Program-made: the position numbers and the translations under genes
Shown: one piece after another, positions 39,005 through 51,500 of the stretch
Position numbering within the stretch: the first letter of the stretch is position 1
Layout of the letters: each line of letters opens with the position of its first letter
From: Macropodus opercularis
Taxonomy: Eukaryota; Chordata; Actinopteri; Anabantiformes; Osphronemidae
NCBI GenBank assembly: GCA_030770545.1
Contig: CM061090.1
Location: 8,821,501-8,885,500 of the forward strand
Length of the DNA stretch: 64,000 nucleotides
Direction of reading: 5' to 3'
Notes under the pieces: generated by a model
What the model saw: only the letters and a program-made list of their open reading frames with translations
What the model was told of the DNA's origin: nothing
The model's database searches: none

Positions 39005-42000
39005 ATGGATTTTCTTCTAATTATCATTGCACTCACAGGTTGGTGACATTGTTTGATTATTCTGTTTGTCTTTATGAGCGAGTTACAGCTTAATCAATCT
39101 TCACTCAGTGTTAAATGTATCATAAAAATATAACAATATAATATAATAATAATATAAACGTTTTTGAAAACAGACATATGGTCTGTTGAACTTACTTTAT
39201 TGATGAAAATCGACCTCTGCTTTGTTTTAGGAGCATTAATCAACGAAGCTTCTGCTCAAACTCGACTTTTCTACTTTGTGAACACGCCACTGAACTGGAC
39301 TGATGCTCAGAGCTTCTGTAGACAGTTTTACACTGACCTGGCCACCGTAGAAAACACAGCTGACGTCTCTGCTGTAATGAACACAACATCAAACTACACG
39401 GGCAAGTTCTCAGTACTGGACTCATGAACTGTCATTAGTTTACTCATAATCAAATTACAATAAATAAGGCCTTGATGTTCAAGCAGAAATAGTTTTACTG
39501 TTTAATTGTGTTTGTTACCTTAAATGTTTTCAAGCAGGCAAGGCTTGGATAGGTCTACATGATGATTTGAACAGTTGGACATGGTCCCTGAATGAAAGCA
39601 GCTTCTATGGAGAAGGAGGGACAGGGTTTAGAAACTGGCAACCTGGTCAACCCAATAATCTTATGGGAAACCAGTACTGCGCTGACCTTCTCAGTTCTGG
39701 CCTGTGGTTGGATGACTATTGTAACCTTACACTGCCCTTCATATGCTACAACGGTGAGATTCTTACACTGTCATATATTAACCTAAAGAACAAATCGGTC
39801 AGAACTAGAGTGGGTGTCCACAAGTTTACGGTATATGTAGAATGTACGGGATGAACACAAAGCAATTCAATAGATTTTCAGTCACCTAACTTACTCTGAC
39901 AGACTGGTTGACTGTGGACCTGGGAGCCCAAATGTTGAAAGACATGTCAGACTGGCTGGTTTGCAGTTCATTGCTGTACGTCAACAAAGGCCGTAGAGAT
40001 AACAGATGGCAGACAAACGTGTAAAACCTCTTTTGGCACCACACTACATCTGTGATCTGCTGATAAAGGACATATTGGTCTGGAACATTTCCACTTTCTT
40101 CCAAGTTCTGTCTTTCACTGAAACGTTTGCAAACCATTGTGCAACCAACATCAATGACGTTTAGGTGTGGTGTTGATACTTTCAGGTACAATAAGTGGCT
40201 CAGCATCTTTTGTAAAGGTCAACATGAATCTGAATTGGACAGATGCTCAGAGCTACTGCAGAGTGAATTATGTGGATCTAGCCAGGTACAGTGTTCACTA
40301 ATAAAGAATGAATGAATTATCATATATACTGTTAATGGTCTACTGTCAATTTTATAAAGACTAACAAGATATGACAGGTACAACATTTGTAATAACTGAC
40401 TGGTGGAGTGACCGTTGTCAGGAGATTTTAAGAAGATTTTTTCAATAATAAATGATGCCATTTTTACCAACCCAACGTAGAGAGAGAAAACCAACATATA
40501 TTCACAATCAACTTAATAAGGATTAACCCAGGTGTTCTAGATTAGTCTCACTTAGTTTAATTTAAAGACTCCATAATCTAAGACTAACTTAAATTACCTT
40601 AATTATTTTTACACACCCAAGCTGAACTAGTACAGATAAAGACCTTGTGGCAAGATAGGATTGTCGTAAGTATCATTGTTATATGTCTGCAGTATGTTAT
40701 GTTTCCAGACCTAAAGTCAAATCTTTTTCTCTCAGTATACGCAACCTGACTGAAAATAGCATCATCACAAACCTAGCAGGAGGAAGCTCTGTGTGGATTG
40801 GTCTGCACCGGGATATGTTGTGGTCTGATGGGAGCACCTCTCTGTTTCGTTACTGGGCCACCGGTCAGTCGACCTCTGATGGACCTCACTGTATCACTGC
40901 ATCCTTCAGTGACTCTGGGCACTGGTCAAATGACAGCTGCGCTCTCGATTTCCCATTCATCTGTTACACAACAAGTACAGTAAAATGTCTTCTTTCTGGT
41001 CTCACATCAAAAGGTCCTATAATCACATGCACCAATTTCTGTTTAAGGAAAAGCAGAAAGAAGTATTTAGAAATGATGTATTTTTTATCTTGTGAACAAC
41101 GGGTTCTCACACACAGAACCACCAGTCAAATAAAACTAATAGTCTGGCTGCACACACCACTGTCCATTTAAGGGATGAAAACATAGTTTGTGCAAAGGAT
41201 ATATACAAGGAAACAGAAGGTCACACTTACAGTACAGCTAAATGGAAAAACTAAATAAAGAATCACCAAATCCTAAGAGAACTGTGATAAATAGTTCTTT
41301 CCTTCTGAAACCAAACCAAACACAGACTTTTCTCAGTCTCATCATCCCAATCAATAAAGCTTTGAACTAGAATAAAAGAATGAGACCGACATCTCTAAAA
41401 TGTTGTGCAAGGCCACTACAAGCTACACGTTAGGAAAATGGACTGTTTGATAAATGTGTATTTTTCTCTGTCCCAGCTCCACCAAACACAGGAAGCTTTG
41501 CAGCAGCAGCACAAAATGAGACCAGTATCACTCTGCAGTGGAGTCAAGTAAACACTGGAGTCAGTTTCATTCTTCAGTTCAATGGTACAGAGACCAGCAT
41601 CACTGCACCTGTTGGAGGAGGACCAGTAACTCAGACAGTCTCATCTCTCACTGCTGGGACTGAATATACATTCACTGTCTTCTCTGTGTTTAACAACGTC
41701 AGAAGCAGTGGAGTAACCATCACTGCAGCCCCTGGTGAGATGCTCTGTGTTGTATCTGAGTAGTAGCATTGGTGATTTGTATGAGCAAGAATTTAAAGGC
41801 GTCAAATAGGAAAGTTAAAGAGATCTACAAAGAGTTTTTTAATTTGGTGTGTTAGGCAGTGGGATGCAAAATGGTTTAATATTCAACTTTGGAAAGACAA
41901 GTTAGACATTTTAAAGAAATGCTGTTTTAAATCTGCATTACTCTCATTTTCATATCTTTCAGCTCTACAAAATGCGGTAACAACTGCAGCCCCTGGTAAG

Positions 42001-45000
42001 ATGCTCTTTATTGTAGTTGTTTTGTACATGAGAGGCAACATCGCTTATTTTTGTGAGCAACAGTTTAAAGGCATCATAGTAGAAGATTGAAACTGACCAC
42101 AATTACTTTTCTCATTTCTATTGTTAGACAAAGGGATGCAAAATGGTTATTGAATCACTCATGCAAAGGGCAGATGTGAGTTATGCAGGAATACAGTTTT
42201 AAATCTGCATTTTTCTTCTTTGTCTGTTTTAGCTCCACCAAACACAGGAAGCTTTGGAGCAGTAGCACAAAATGAGACCAGTATCACTCTGCAGTGGAAT
42301 CAAGTAAACAGTGGAGTCAGTTTCATTCTTCAGTTCAATGGTACAGAGACCAGCATCACTGCACCTGTTGGAGGAGGACCAGTAACTCAGACAGTCTCAT
42401 CTCTCACTGCTGGGACTGAATATACATTCACTGTCTTCTCTGTGTTTAACAATGTCAGAAGCAGGGGAGTGACCTTTACTGCAGCCACTGGTGAGATGCT
42501 CTGTGTTGTACCTGAGTAGTAGCATTGCTGATTTTTTTTTGAGCAAGAATTTAAAGACGTCATATAAGAAAATTAAAGAGGTCTACAAAGAGTTTTTTTG
42601 ATTTGGTGTGTTAGGCACTGGGATGCAAAATGGTTTATTATTCAACTTTAAAAAGACAAGTTAGACATTTTAAAGAAATGCTGTTCTAAATCTGCATTTT
42701 TCCTCTTTGTATGTTTTAGCTCCACCAAACACAGGAAGCTTTGAAGCAGTAGCACAAAATGAGACCAGTATCACTCTGCAGTGGAGTCAAGTTAAGACTG
42801 GAGTCAGTTTCATTCTTCAGTTCAATGGTACAGAGACCAGCATCACTGCACCTGTTGGAGGAGGACCAGTAACTCAGACAGTCTCATCTCTCACTGCTGG
42901 GACTGAATATACATTCACTGTCTTCTCTGTGTTTAACAACGTCAGAAGCAGTGGAGTAACCATCACTGCAGCCACTGGTGAGGTGCTCTGTGTTGTACCT
43001 GAGTAGTAGTATTGGTGATTTTTTTTTAGCAAGAATTTAAAGGCATCATATAGGAAAATTAAAGAGATCTACAAAGAGTTTTTTTGATTTGGTGTGTTAG
43101 GCACTGGGATGCAAAATGGTTTATTATTCAACTTTGGAAAGACAAGTTAGACATTTTAAAGAAATGCTGTTTTAAATCTGCATTACTCTCATTTTCATAT
43201 CTTTCAGCTCTACAAAATGCGGTAACAACTGCAGCCCCTGGTAAGATGCTCTTTATTGTAGTTGTTTTGTACATAAGAGGCAACATCGCTTATTTTTGTG
43301 AGCAACAGTTTAAAGGCATCATAGTAGAAGATTGAAACTGACCACAATTACTTTTCTCATTTCTATTGTTAGACAAAGGGATGCAAAATGGTTTTTGAAT
43401 CACTCATACAAAGGGCAGATGTAAGTTATGCAGAAATACAGTTTTAAATCTGCATTTTTCTTCATTGTCTGTTTTAGCTCCACCAAACACAGGAAGCTTT
43501 GGAGCAGTAGCACAAAATGAGACCAGTATCACTCTGCAGTGGAGTCAAGTTAAGACTGGAGTCAGTTTCATTCTTCAGTTCAATGGTACAGAGACCAGCA
43601 TCACTGCATCTGTTGGAGGAGAACCAGTAACTCAGACAGTCTCATCTCTCACTGCTGGGACTGAATATACATTCACTGTCTTCTCTGTGTTTAACAACGT
43701 CAGAAGCAGGGGAGTGACCTTTACTGCAGCCACTGGTGAGATGCTCTGTGTTGTACCTGAGTAGTAGCTTTGGTGATTTTTTTTTAGCAAGAATTTAAAG
43801 GCATCATATAGGAAAATTAAAGAGATCTACAAAGAGTTTTTTTGATTTGGTGTGTTAGGCACTGGGATGCAAAATGGTTTATTATTCAACTTTGGAAAGA
43901 CAAGTTAGACATTTTAAAGAAATGCTGTTTTAAATCTGTATTACTCTCATTTTCATATTTTTCAGCTCCACAAAATGCGGTAAGCTTTGAAGCAGCAGTA
44001 CAAAATGAGACCAGTATCACTCTGCAGTGGAGTCAAGTTAAGCCTGGAGTCAGTTTCATTCTTCAGTTCAATGGTACAGAGACCAGCATCACTGCACCTG
44101 TTGGAGGAGGACCAGTAACTAAGACAGTGTCATCTCTCACTGCTGGGACTGAATATACATTCACTGTCTTCTCTGTGTTGAACAACGTCAGAAGCAGTGG
44201 AGTGAACATCACTGCAGCCACTGGTGAGATGCTCTGTGTTGTACCTGAGTAGTAGCATTGATGATTTGTATGAGCAGCAATTTAACGTCAGCATACTGTA
44301 TAAAATGGTTTCTTGATCAACTATGCAAAGGCAAGATAGACGTTTAACAAAATCTGTTTTAAATCTGCATCAGTGATTAAGACAATTTGTTATTCAGGAC
44401 TAATTCCCAACCTATTTACGCCACTGATCAGTTTCAGTGACCGATATAAACTAATAAAAACAAGTGCTTAAAAAAATGTTCCCTTATTTAGAGGGAGTCA
44501 TAAGCAAGTTTACGTCCTACGAGTCGGGACAATGTCCAAGTGTATATTATGTCTAGTCTACACCGCAATTTGGCTTTGGTCGCAGTCACTCATACTTTTA
44601 AAGCCGCCGTCATTTGCATCTCCAGCAGCTGATCTTATTCTTCAGGGTAGATTCACCTTGTTTGTTCACAAATGGGTCACGTGCAAGCGAGTGTTGTTTC
44701 AAAAGACCTTTCAGACTCCAATAATAAAATATTTTCTAGGGATCTGGTACCAGATGCCTGGTGATTGGGGACCTCTGTTGTAAAATGTTTCCAGTACAAA
44801 ACATTTAATTGTAACAACCTGAGGCTAGACTTGAACTAAGGCTGGTGAATCCTGACAGGAGGAGAGTCGGACTATGACTAACAGTGACTGTGACAGAGGA
44901 GTGGAGCCAAACGCATGACCAGAACAGACATGACTTAACTTGAACAGTGCATTTAATCACATCTTGAGCGGGATAACAATAAACAGTGAAATGTTAACTC

Positions 45001-46798
45001 AACGGGAAGCTCACTGCACATGCAGACGAGAACTGTAGAGTTGAGCGTAAAACACGACTCAACACTTGACTGGACTGAACTTGACATGACTTAGCTTACA
45101 TGATTTCTCTTGACTTGACATACATGACATTACTTAACTTGACAGGTGCACATTACTCGACTCGACTCAACTCGTATCACACTGACGACAAACCGATAAT
45201 GACAGGAACAAGGAGGGAAGCCTAAATACAAACAAACAAGAAGTGAAACACAGGTTCAACTAGTAATTACAGGGAGAACGTGACATCACAAGGCAGACAT
45301 ACAACTTGTAGCCCTCAGATCCCTGAGGCCCAGACTGTAACATTAATACTCTGGAGTAAAGTAAAGTACATTAATTTCCTCATCTTTTTGTGTTTTAGCT
45401 CCACCAAATGCAGACGGTTTCAAAGCTATTGGACAAACTACCACCAATATTACTATGCAGTGGAATCCGGTGAACAGCAATGTCAGCTTTATTCTGTTTT
45501 CAGCGGATGTTGGTGGAGGGATATTCATCAATGCACCCACTGGAGGAGGACCAGTAACTCAGACATTCATAGACATTCTGGCTCCTGGGACTGAATATCT
45601 ATTCACCCTCTTCTCCGTGTTTAAAGGCATTGAAAGTAGTGGAGTAAGCATCAATGCAGCCACTGGTAAGATGTGAGAAACAGTCCTAAAATAATAAAAT
45701 ATTGCGATTTCCCGCCTCTGAACATTTTAGCACAGGATGGATCACGGACAAAACCTGTAAAGGTGTGGTTTTACAAACTTGAGTTTTGGAAAATGTATTT
45801 CTGTTTATGTCTTAGCTCCAGCAAATGTAGGAAGCTTTAGAGCAACCGGACAAACTACAACCAGTGTCACTCTGCAGTGGAGTCAAGCAAACAACGTCAG
45901 CTATATTCTACAGTTTAGTGGTGTAGAAATAAACATCACTGCACCTGTTGGAGGAGGACCAGTGACTCAGACAGTCTCACCTCTCACTGCTGGGACTGAA
46001 TATACGTTCACCCTGTACACACTGTTTAAGAACATCAGAAGCAGTGGAGTGACCATCACCGCAGTCACTGGTGAGATGTTTCACTTCCAGTGTGTTTAGT
46101 ACGTAGGTCACCACCAATAGTAGTAGCTGTTAGTGTGTACTTGAGGAGATTAGTTTGTGGAAGTGGAATCTTCTAACTCTGACAGTAAAAGTAAGGTAAT
46201 ATTAATAAACAAATTGTTGTTTTGTTTAATTCAAACATTTACATAGTGGATATTTTGGACTTTTATCTCATTCTGCTTTTATCTGTTTTTATGTAAACAA
46301 ACATTCTTCCAAACTGGTTCTACAGCAAATCCTCAGTGTAAGTATTTGTTTGTTACTATTGCCATAAAGTACATGTGATTTTACTGGACAGTTCAAACAA
46401 GTCTCATAACTTACATTTTAATAGGTATCATATTTACACTCACACATATTTACACTAATAAAAATCTTGTGATTTATACTAATAAACTAATTTATACCTT
46501 TTTTAGTTTCTAATGTAACAGCATTTATTTTACTGTATGTCAACAGATTCCATTGTTGGACTGAACATCAGATTAACTTCTTCCCACCTGTCACCTTCAG
46601 ATATTGACAGTATATTAAAGCAGGTGAGGTAACAACTGTTGTGTTGCAATTATCATGTTATATTAAAATAATGTTTAAATGGGTTTGTTTTAAACCTTTT
46701 CTCTGATCATGGCCATGTCTGTTTTGTTCCTGATCCAGCTCATCAGCCTTTCAGGACTGTCACTACAGTTGTTGTCTACAAGTTTCCAAACTGTTTAA
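39005..46798 (+). CDS. Secreted C-type lectin/FN3-repeat protein, gene A
   Basis: The family role is not known to me; the architecture suggests an extracellular glycan-binding or defence protein. Exons: 39005-39038 (signal peptide MDFLLIIIALTG), 39231-39401 and 39538-39753 (CTLD 1: WTDAQSFC, AWIGLHDD, GQPNN, YCADL, WLDDYC, FICYN), 40186-40285 and 40736-40974 (CTLD 2: WTDAQSYC, VWIGLHRD, HCITA, WSNDSC, FICYT), then FN3-like exons 41477-41734, 42233-42490, 42720-42977, 43478-43735, 43966-44223, 45399-45665 and 45816-46070, remnant exons 41963-41995 and 43208-43240, micro-exon 46326-46337, then 46547-46623 and 46739-46798 (TAA). All joins keep phase: 906 residues without the remnants, 928 with them. 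FN3-like exons are phase 1-1 and about 86 aa. The last two exons encode a small tail, GLNIRLTSS...LSPSDIDSIL. No transmembrane segment or GPI signal is seen, so I infer secretion. The exon 2 donor is GC (39402) instead of GT. The canonical EPN sugar-binding motif reads QPN in CTLD 1 and is absent in CTLD 2, so ligand specificity cannot be predicted. Confidence 0.82.
41963..41995 (+). other. 33-nt remnant FN3 exon, copy 1
   Basis: Acceptor TTTCAG and donor GTAAG flank 33 nt reading ALQNAVTTAAPG in phase 1-1. It keeps the first and last few codons of an FN3 exon, and 225 bp (75 codons) is missing from the middle relative to a 258-nt exon. It could be included without changing the frame. Whether it is spliced in is unknown. 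Confidence 0.6.
43208..43240 (+). other. 33-nt remnant FN3 exon, copy 2
   Basis: This is identical in sequence and splice signals to the remnant at 41963-41995, with nearly identical flanking introns. It lies 1245 bp further on and arose with it by tandem duplication. Confidence 0.6.
44811..45345. mobile_element. Possible retroelement fragment in gene A intron
   Basis: The 1.2-kb intron between FN3 exons 5 and 6 is longer than its neighbours and holds GACTTGACA/ACTCGACTC-type short repeats and a segment (AATACAAACAAACAAGAAG, AGGTTCAACTAGTAATTACA) resembling interspersed fish repeats. It has no coding capacity. Class is uncertain. Confidence 0.3.
46326..46337 (+). other. 12-nt micro-exon of gene A
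   Basis: A TTCTACAG acceptor and a GTAAGT donor flank only 12 nt (CAAATCCTCAGT), in phase 1-1. Gene B has a 6-nt counterpart at 54674-54679 in the same position. Including or skipping it leaves the frame intact. Confidence 0.5.
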
Positions 46799-47037
46799 AA
46801 CTATGAGATGAGATGGAGTAGAATGAAAATGAAAACTGAAGAGAGAAGTCACGTAAATGAAAGTGTTACTGGACCTGTCCATCAAAAAGCTTAATGTGGT
46901 TAATGTTTCTCAAATATCAATAAGTCATGTGTACATATATTACACGTACACATATTAAGGTGTTTGTTCAGTAGCGAGAGATAACCCCCCCCCCCCCTCT
47001 GCATCTCTAGCAAAGTTCTAGTGAGCAACAAAGTATA

Positions 47038-47043
47038 AATAAA
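47038..47043 (+). terminator. Candidate poly-A signal of gene A
   Basis: An AATAAA lies 240 bp after the gene A stop codon in the correct orientation. Confidence 0.4.
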
Positions 47044-48054
47044 CAAATTTGATTACATAATTGTTACATAATATGGACATCTTCTCATAAGGGTTCAAAT
47101 AACTTAGTGTCATATATCTAACACATCAATGACAGGAACATGAGTAATCAACAAGAGACAGACACAAAGTTAATGATGGTCAGGATAAGAGAATGTAGAT
47201 TATTCAGCTTAAATGTCTTATATATATAGAATGTAGAGGTATTTGGATCTGGGATGCTACAGTGAAAGCAAAGGTAGAATTGTGATTATGTGTGATTATT
47301 AACGAACACAAATGAAAAGCATTGATACATTTAGTTGTTAGCAACATAATCAGCGTTCAGAAAAAGTAATAATACAATAAAGATGAAATAGTGTGATCAA
47401 CAATAATAAACCTTTTATATAAAAAAAAACATATGTTACATAGCAGTTGGTGTTGGACTGGTGTGATGTACAGTAACAGGTCACTTCATGTACTATGAAT
47501 ATAAGTGCTGTTATAGAACATAAATAAATAAAGGAAATTTTCCAAACCCTGGAGAAATGTGAAAATCCCCTTTTGCTCACTACTCTCGTGATCACTGTAC
47601 GTAGAGGAGCAACTGCTTCCTCCAAGCAGTGTGAACACATGACGACTTGAATAACAGGTTATTTGCCACCATAAAAACGTTTTTTGTATGTAGATGGTGC
47701 CAGGTAACCTACAAATACAATGTGTGATTTAGCTGACAAGACAATTATTTAAACAGAGTAAATTACAGCTCAGCATCAAATTTGCAAAGTGAATAACATT
47801 GTGCTAAAGTTAATGTCAGTTTTGTGAAGTTTAGTGGTTGCAATTTTACAAATTTTCAGTAGGTAACAGTATAATACAATACAAAATAGTTCCAACACAG
47901 GAAATGTCTGCTCATAGAATTTCTGATGGGTCTTATGTACTGTAACATGTATTAATTTAACTTGTATTAAATGTAGAACAACTCAGCATAAGTGCACAAA
48001 TCTTATAAATCGTATAAAGATTATACAAATAATAAGTTTTACAACTAATTATGT

Positions 48055-48160
48055 TGTTTTTATTCATTCATCCATTTTCCTACCTGTCTATACTCACCAG
48101 GGCTGTGGAAGTGCTGCAGCCAATCCCAGCTGTCACTGGGTTAGAGGCCCTGGACAGCTG
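48055..48160 (-). mobile_element. L2/CR1-like repeat tail, minus strand
   Basis: The minus strand reads CTGTCCAGGGCCTC, then GTGACAGCTGGGATTGGCTG and CAGCAC, ending in ATGGATGAATGAATA. This is the familiar 3' end of fish non-LTR elements and of SINEs sharing that tail. A related fragment in plus orientation is at 56048-56160. Confidence 0.7.
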
Positions 48161-48558
48161 TATTTTTATTAATGTACAACTAATGTTTTAAAAGACAAAA
48201 ATAAACAAAGCAGTGTTTTGACGCCAAAGCAATCAAACAATACGCCAAAAAGATCAGAACACAGAATTGCCCTTTGGCCATATCTGCATACCTTTCCAGT
48301 AAATGAATTGTTCACTTCCCGATTCCTGAACCAAGGAGCCAAAAATGTGCAGCCTGTCTCGCCTAACAGAAGCTGAACAGCTATCAACATCATTCAAGCA
48401 GAGGAGACTAACTGTAGCTGATAAGAAGCTGACAGCAGCTATAAATTCAGGGTATGTATATTTAAAAACATCATTTAGCTGGAAATGTGTTCTGTGTCTT
48501 GTTGTTGAGATTTATATATAAACAAATGCTGAAACGCTTCTTTTCAAAGGTCTGACTC

Positions 48559-51500
48559 ATGGATTATCATCTGACCATCTTTGTGCTCACAGGTTGGTGA
48601 CACATTTTGAGTAATCTGTTCGCCTTTATGAGGCAACTACATCTTATAATTCAGTCAGTTGAAAATGTCTACAGCAGAGGAACAGAGACAGAAACTGACA
48701 AGACAAAATGTTATTTGATTCATTCATTTTAGTGACAGAAATAAAAGAACAGAAATTGATGTTTTAGCTAATTGGGATTTTTAAGGATAGATAATAGGGA
48801 AGGTTTTAAATGTCTCAAACTACTTTAATAAGATGTTTATGAAGCTAAGCTATTATTACATTTTTGTGCTCATTTGTTTTCACCTTGTAGTTTAACTTAT
48901 TACTGGTGAAGTGAGTGTAAAATAGACTGAAACTTTTGAATCCAACTGTGGTGAACACATTGTTCAGACATTAGACCTTAAAGTGAGCAGACCTGTTTGG
49001 TTCAGGTTCAGTGAGGGATTCATTTCATTTCTGTGTAACAACCAACAGCAGTAAAGGACATGAATGAAACTACAGCGATGATCAGGAATAAAATCAAACA
49101 TTTGATGTAATGAGAGAGAAACTCAGTTCAAACTGATACAGTGTCTGTTGGACTGTTCTGTGTTACTGTGTTTTAGGAGCACTGATCAGTAATGGTGCTA
49201 CTCAAACCCGACTTTTCTACTTTGTGAACACGCCACTGAGCTGGACTGATGCTCAGAGCTTCTGCAGACAGTTTTACACTGACCTGGCCACCATAGAGAA
49301 CACAGCTGACGTCTCTGCTGTAATGAACACAACATCAAACTACACAGGCAAGTTGTCAGTACTGGACTCATGAACTTATTAGAGTTATTGGAAACCATGC
49401 AGCCATGTTGAGCCATTAAAAGTGCATGACGTACTTAACTGAATGTGAGCAAAATACTGTATGGAACATGCTGTAAGTTTCCATTAGTATCAGACTCTGT
49501 CCCTTTCCCGTTTTATTCTTCTGCTCTAGAACACCCTGCCTTACTTTGCGTAGCATTTCAGGTATTAGTCATTATCAAGCAATAAAAAATAATAAATGCC
49601 GTGATAATCAAACAGAAATAGTTGAAGTCAGTGTCATCAGCCTCATGCAGCCTGAACAGAAGAGAGGAGACCTACACACCACCGTGGCTATACATTCATG
49701 CGTATGCCGCTGAGTCCATAAATCTTTTTTCACACAACATAAATTAATGTCATCAGTCATCATGCCTCAGTCACTTACTTCGTCCACTGTGTGTCTGTCT
49801 GTGATGCAAGCTGCAGATCTACAGTAACATAGCTCATCATGTTGCTCAAAACAAAAGAATCAAACCATCAAATTCTGATGGAAGCCATATATTGGTGATG
49901 ACACGGCCAAACTGCCTGAACTGATGTTTAAAAAAATAATAATAATAATGTGAATAATGATGACCAATATGTTGATGATATTTGATATTCTAACATTTAA
50001 CAATACAGTAAAGGACAAAACTGATGAACTGATATTTAAAGAGGCTTTAGAGTAATGAATTTATTTTGAAGAGATGTTACGTTTCAGTGGCTAAAAAATC
50101 TAATTGGCTGAGAAGAAACAAATACTAGCTAATTTGTTGTTCTACACATATTTTAATTGTTATTCCTCTCCTAAACTTTCCATTACAATTGAAGAAATTT
50201 GGCAATAGTGCAAATTGGGTGACGTTATCTAGCGCCTTCTAGCGACTTTTAGGACACCCAATAGCTACTTCCCCTAATGAGAAGTTGACCACACTGTTCT
50301 GTCCACAGCAGCCACTGACATCACGTTTATTACATCAGATGCATTTTGAAGCACATGTCTTTACATTTACAGTTTATTCAGTTCAGTGCTTGATTGTGTT
50401 TGTTTCCTTAAATGTTTTCAAGCAGGCAAGGCTTGGATAGGTCTACATGATGATTTGAACAGTTGGATGTGGTCCCTAAATGACAGCAGCTTCTATGGAG
50501 AAGGAGGGACAGGTTTTAGAAACTGGCAACCTGGTCAACCCAATAATCTTATGGGAAACCAGTACTGCGCTGACCTTCTCAGTTCTGGCCTGTGGTTGGA
50601 TGACTATTGCTACCTTAACCTGCCCTTCATATGCTACAACGGTGAGATTCTTACACTGTACATGTCTGTGTGGGTTGCCATGTACAGAACTCTCACAATG
50701 GAATGCAATTCAGTAGATTTTTGGTGACACTGACTTGTTCTGCTTTCCAGTAGCAGCCAAACAGTGGCTGCTGGTTGAAAGACTTGTCAGAATGTCCGTC
50801 ATTTCGTTGTTGAATTGTACAACAACAAAGTGTCAAAGGTCGTAGAGATAACAGATCTCGCAAAACTATTTTATTGTAAAACAACTTCCGGGTCAGCTGG
50901 TCACCAAAAAAACGACAACAATGGAGCGTACACAAGTGTGGCAGCCGTTTATATACTTTTATTTTGAGCTAGTTGGTGCTTGGTAGAAAACACGGTTTTT
51001 ACTTAAATGTGGTCAGTGAGCGACACCTTAAGAGAATACATAAGACTTAAGTTGTTTTACAATAAGAGATCTCGCAAAACTATTGCGGGATCCCGCGACA
51101 GTTCACCTTTTTTTTTATCCCATCCAATTTTTTTCCCCCTCCCATGTCCCTTCCGGGGTCCGGACTTTTGGCACGCTACCACACTGCATCTGTGAACTAT
51201 TTTTTGATCATGAACATATGTCTAGAACATAGCATTTCCTGTTTCCATTTCCACTTTCTCTTTCTTTTACTTGATGTTGAATTCATGTGTATACTTTCAG
51301 GTACAATAAGTGGCTCAGCATCTTTTGTAAAGGTCAACATAAATTTGAATTGGACAGATGCACAGAACTACTGCAGGGCGAAATATGTGGATCTAGCCAG
51401 GTACAGTATTGAGGACTGATGAGATGTGACAGAAAGGCAGGTACAACATTTGTTGTACAACTGACTGGTAAAATGATTGTTGTCAGAAGAGTTTCAGAAG

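Larger units (their letters stand above)
46799..48280. other. Intergenic gap between lectin genes A and B
   Basis: It contains a 13-base poly-C run (46985-46997), an AATAAA at 47038-47043 that could serve gene A, and an L2-like tail fragment at 48055-48160. No exon is visible. The rest is AT-rich. Confidence 0.5.

Noticed and set aside
40975..41171. Continuation of the CTLD 2 exon past FICYTT
   Set aside because: A good GT donor at 40975 ends the exon; the continuation has no similarity to lectins and is repeated in gene B only as part of the near-identical block.
43084..44252. Long open frames that extend FN3 exons upstream into introns (starting MIWCVR or similar)
   Set aside because: The upstream part is intron sequence before a strong acceptor; the same extension recurs only because the introns were duplicated.
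49198..49416. Minus-strand frame over lectin exon 2 (also at 39240-39425)
   Set aside because: It is the antisense shadow of the CTLD 1 exon.
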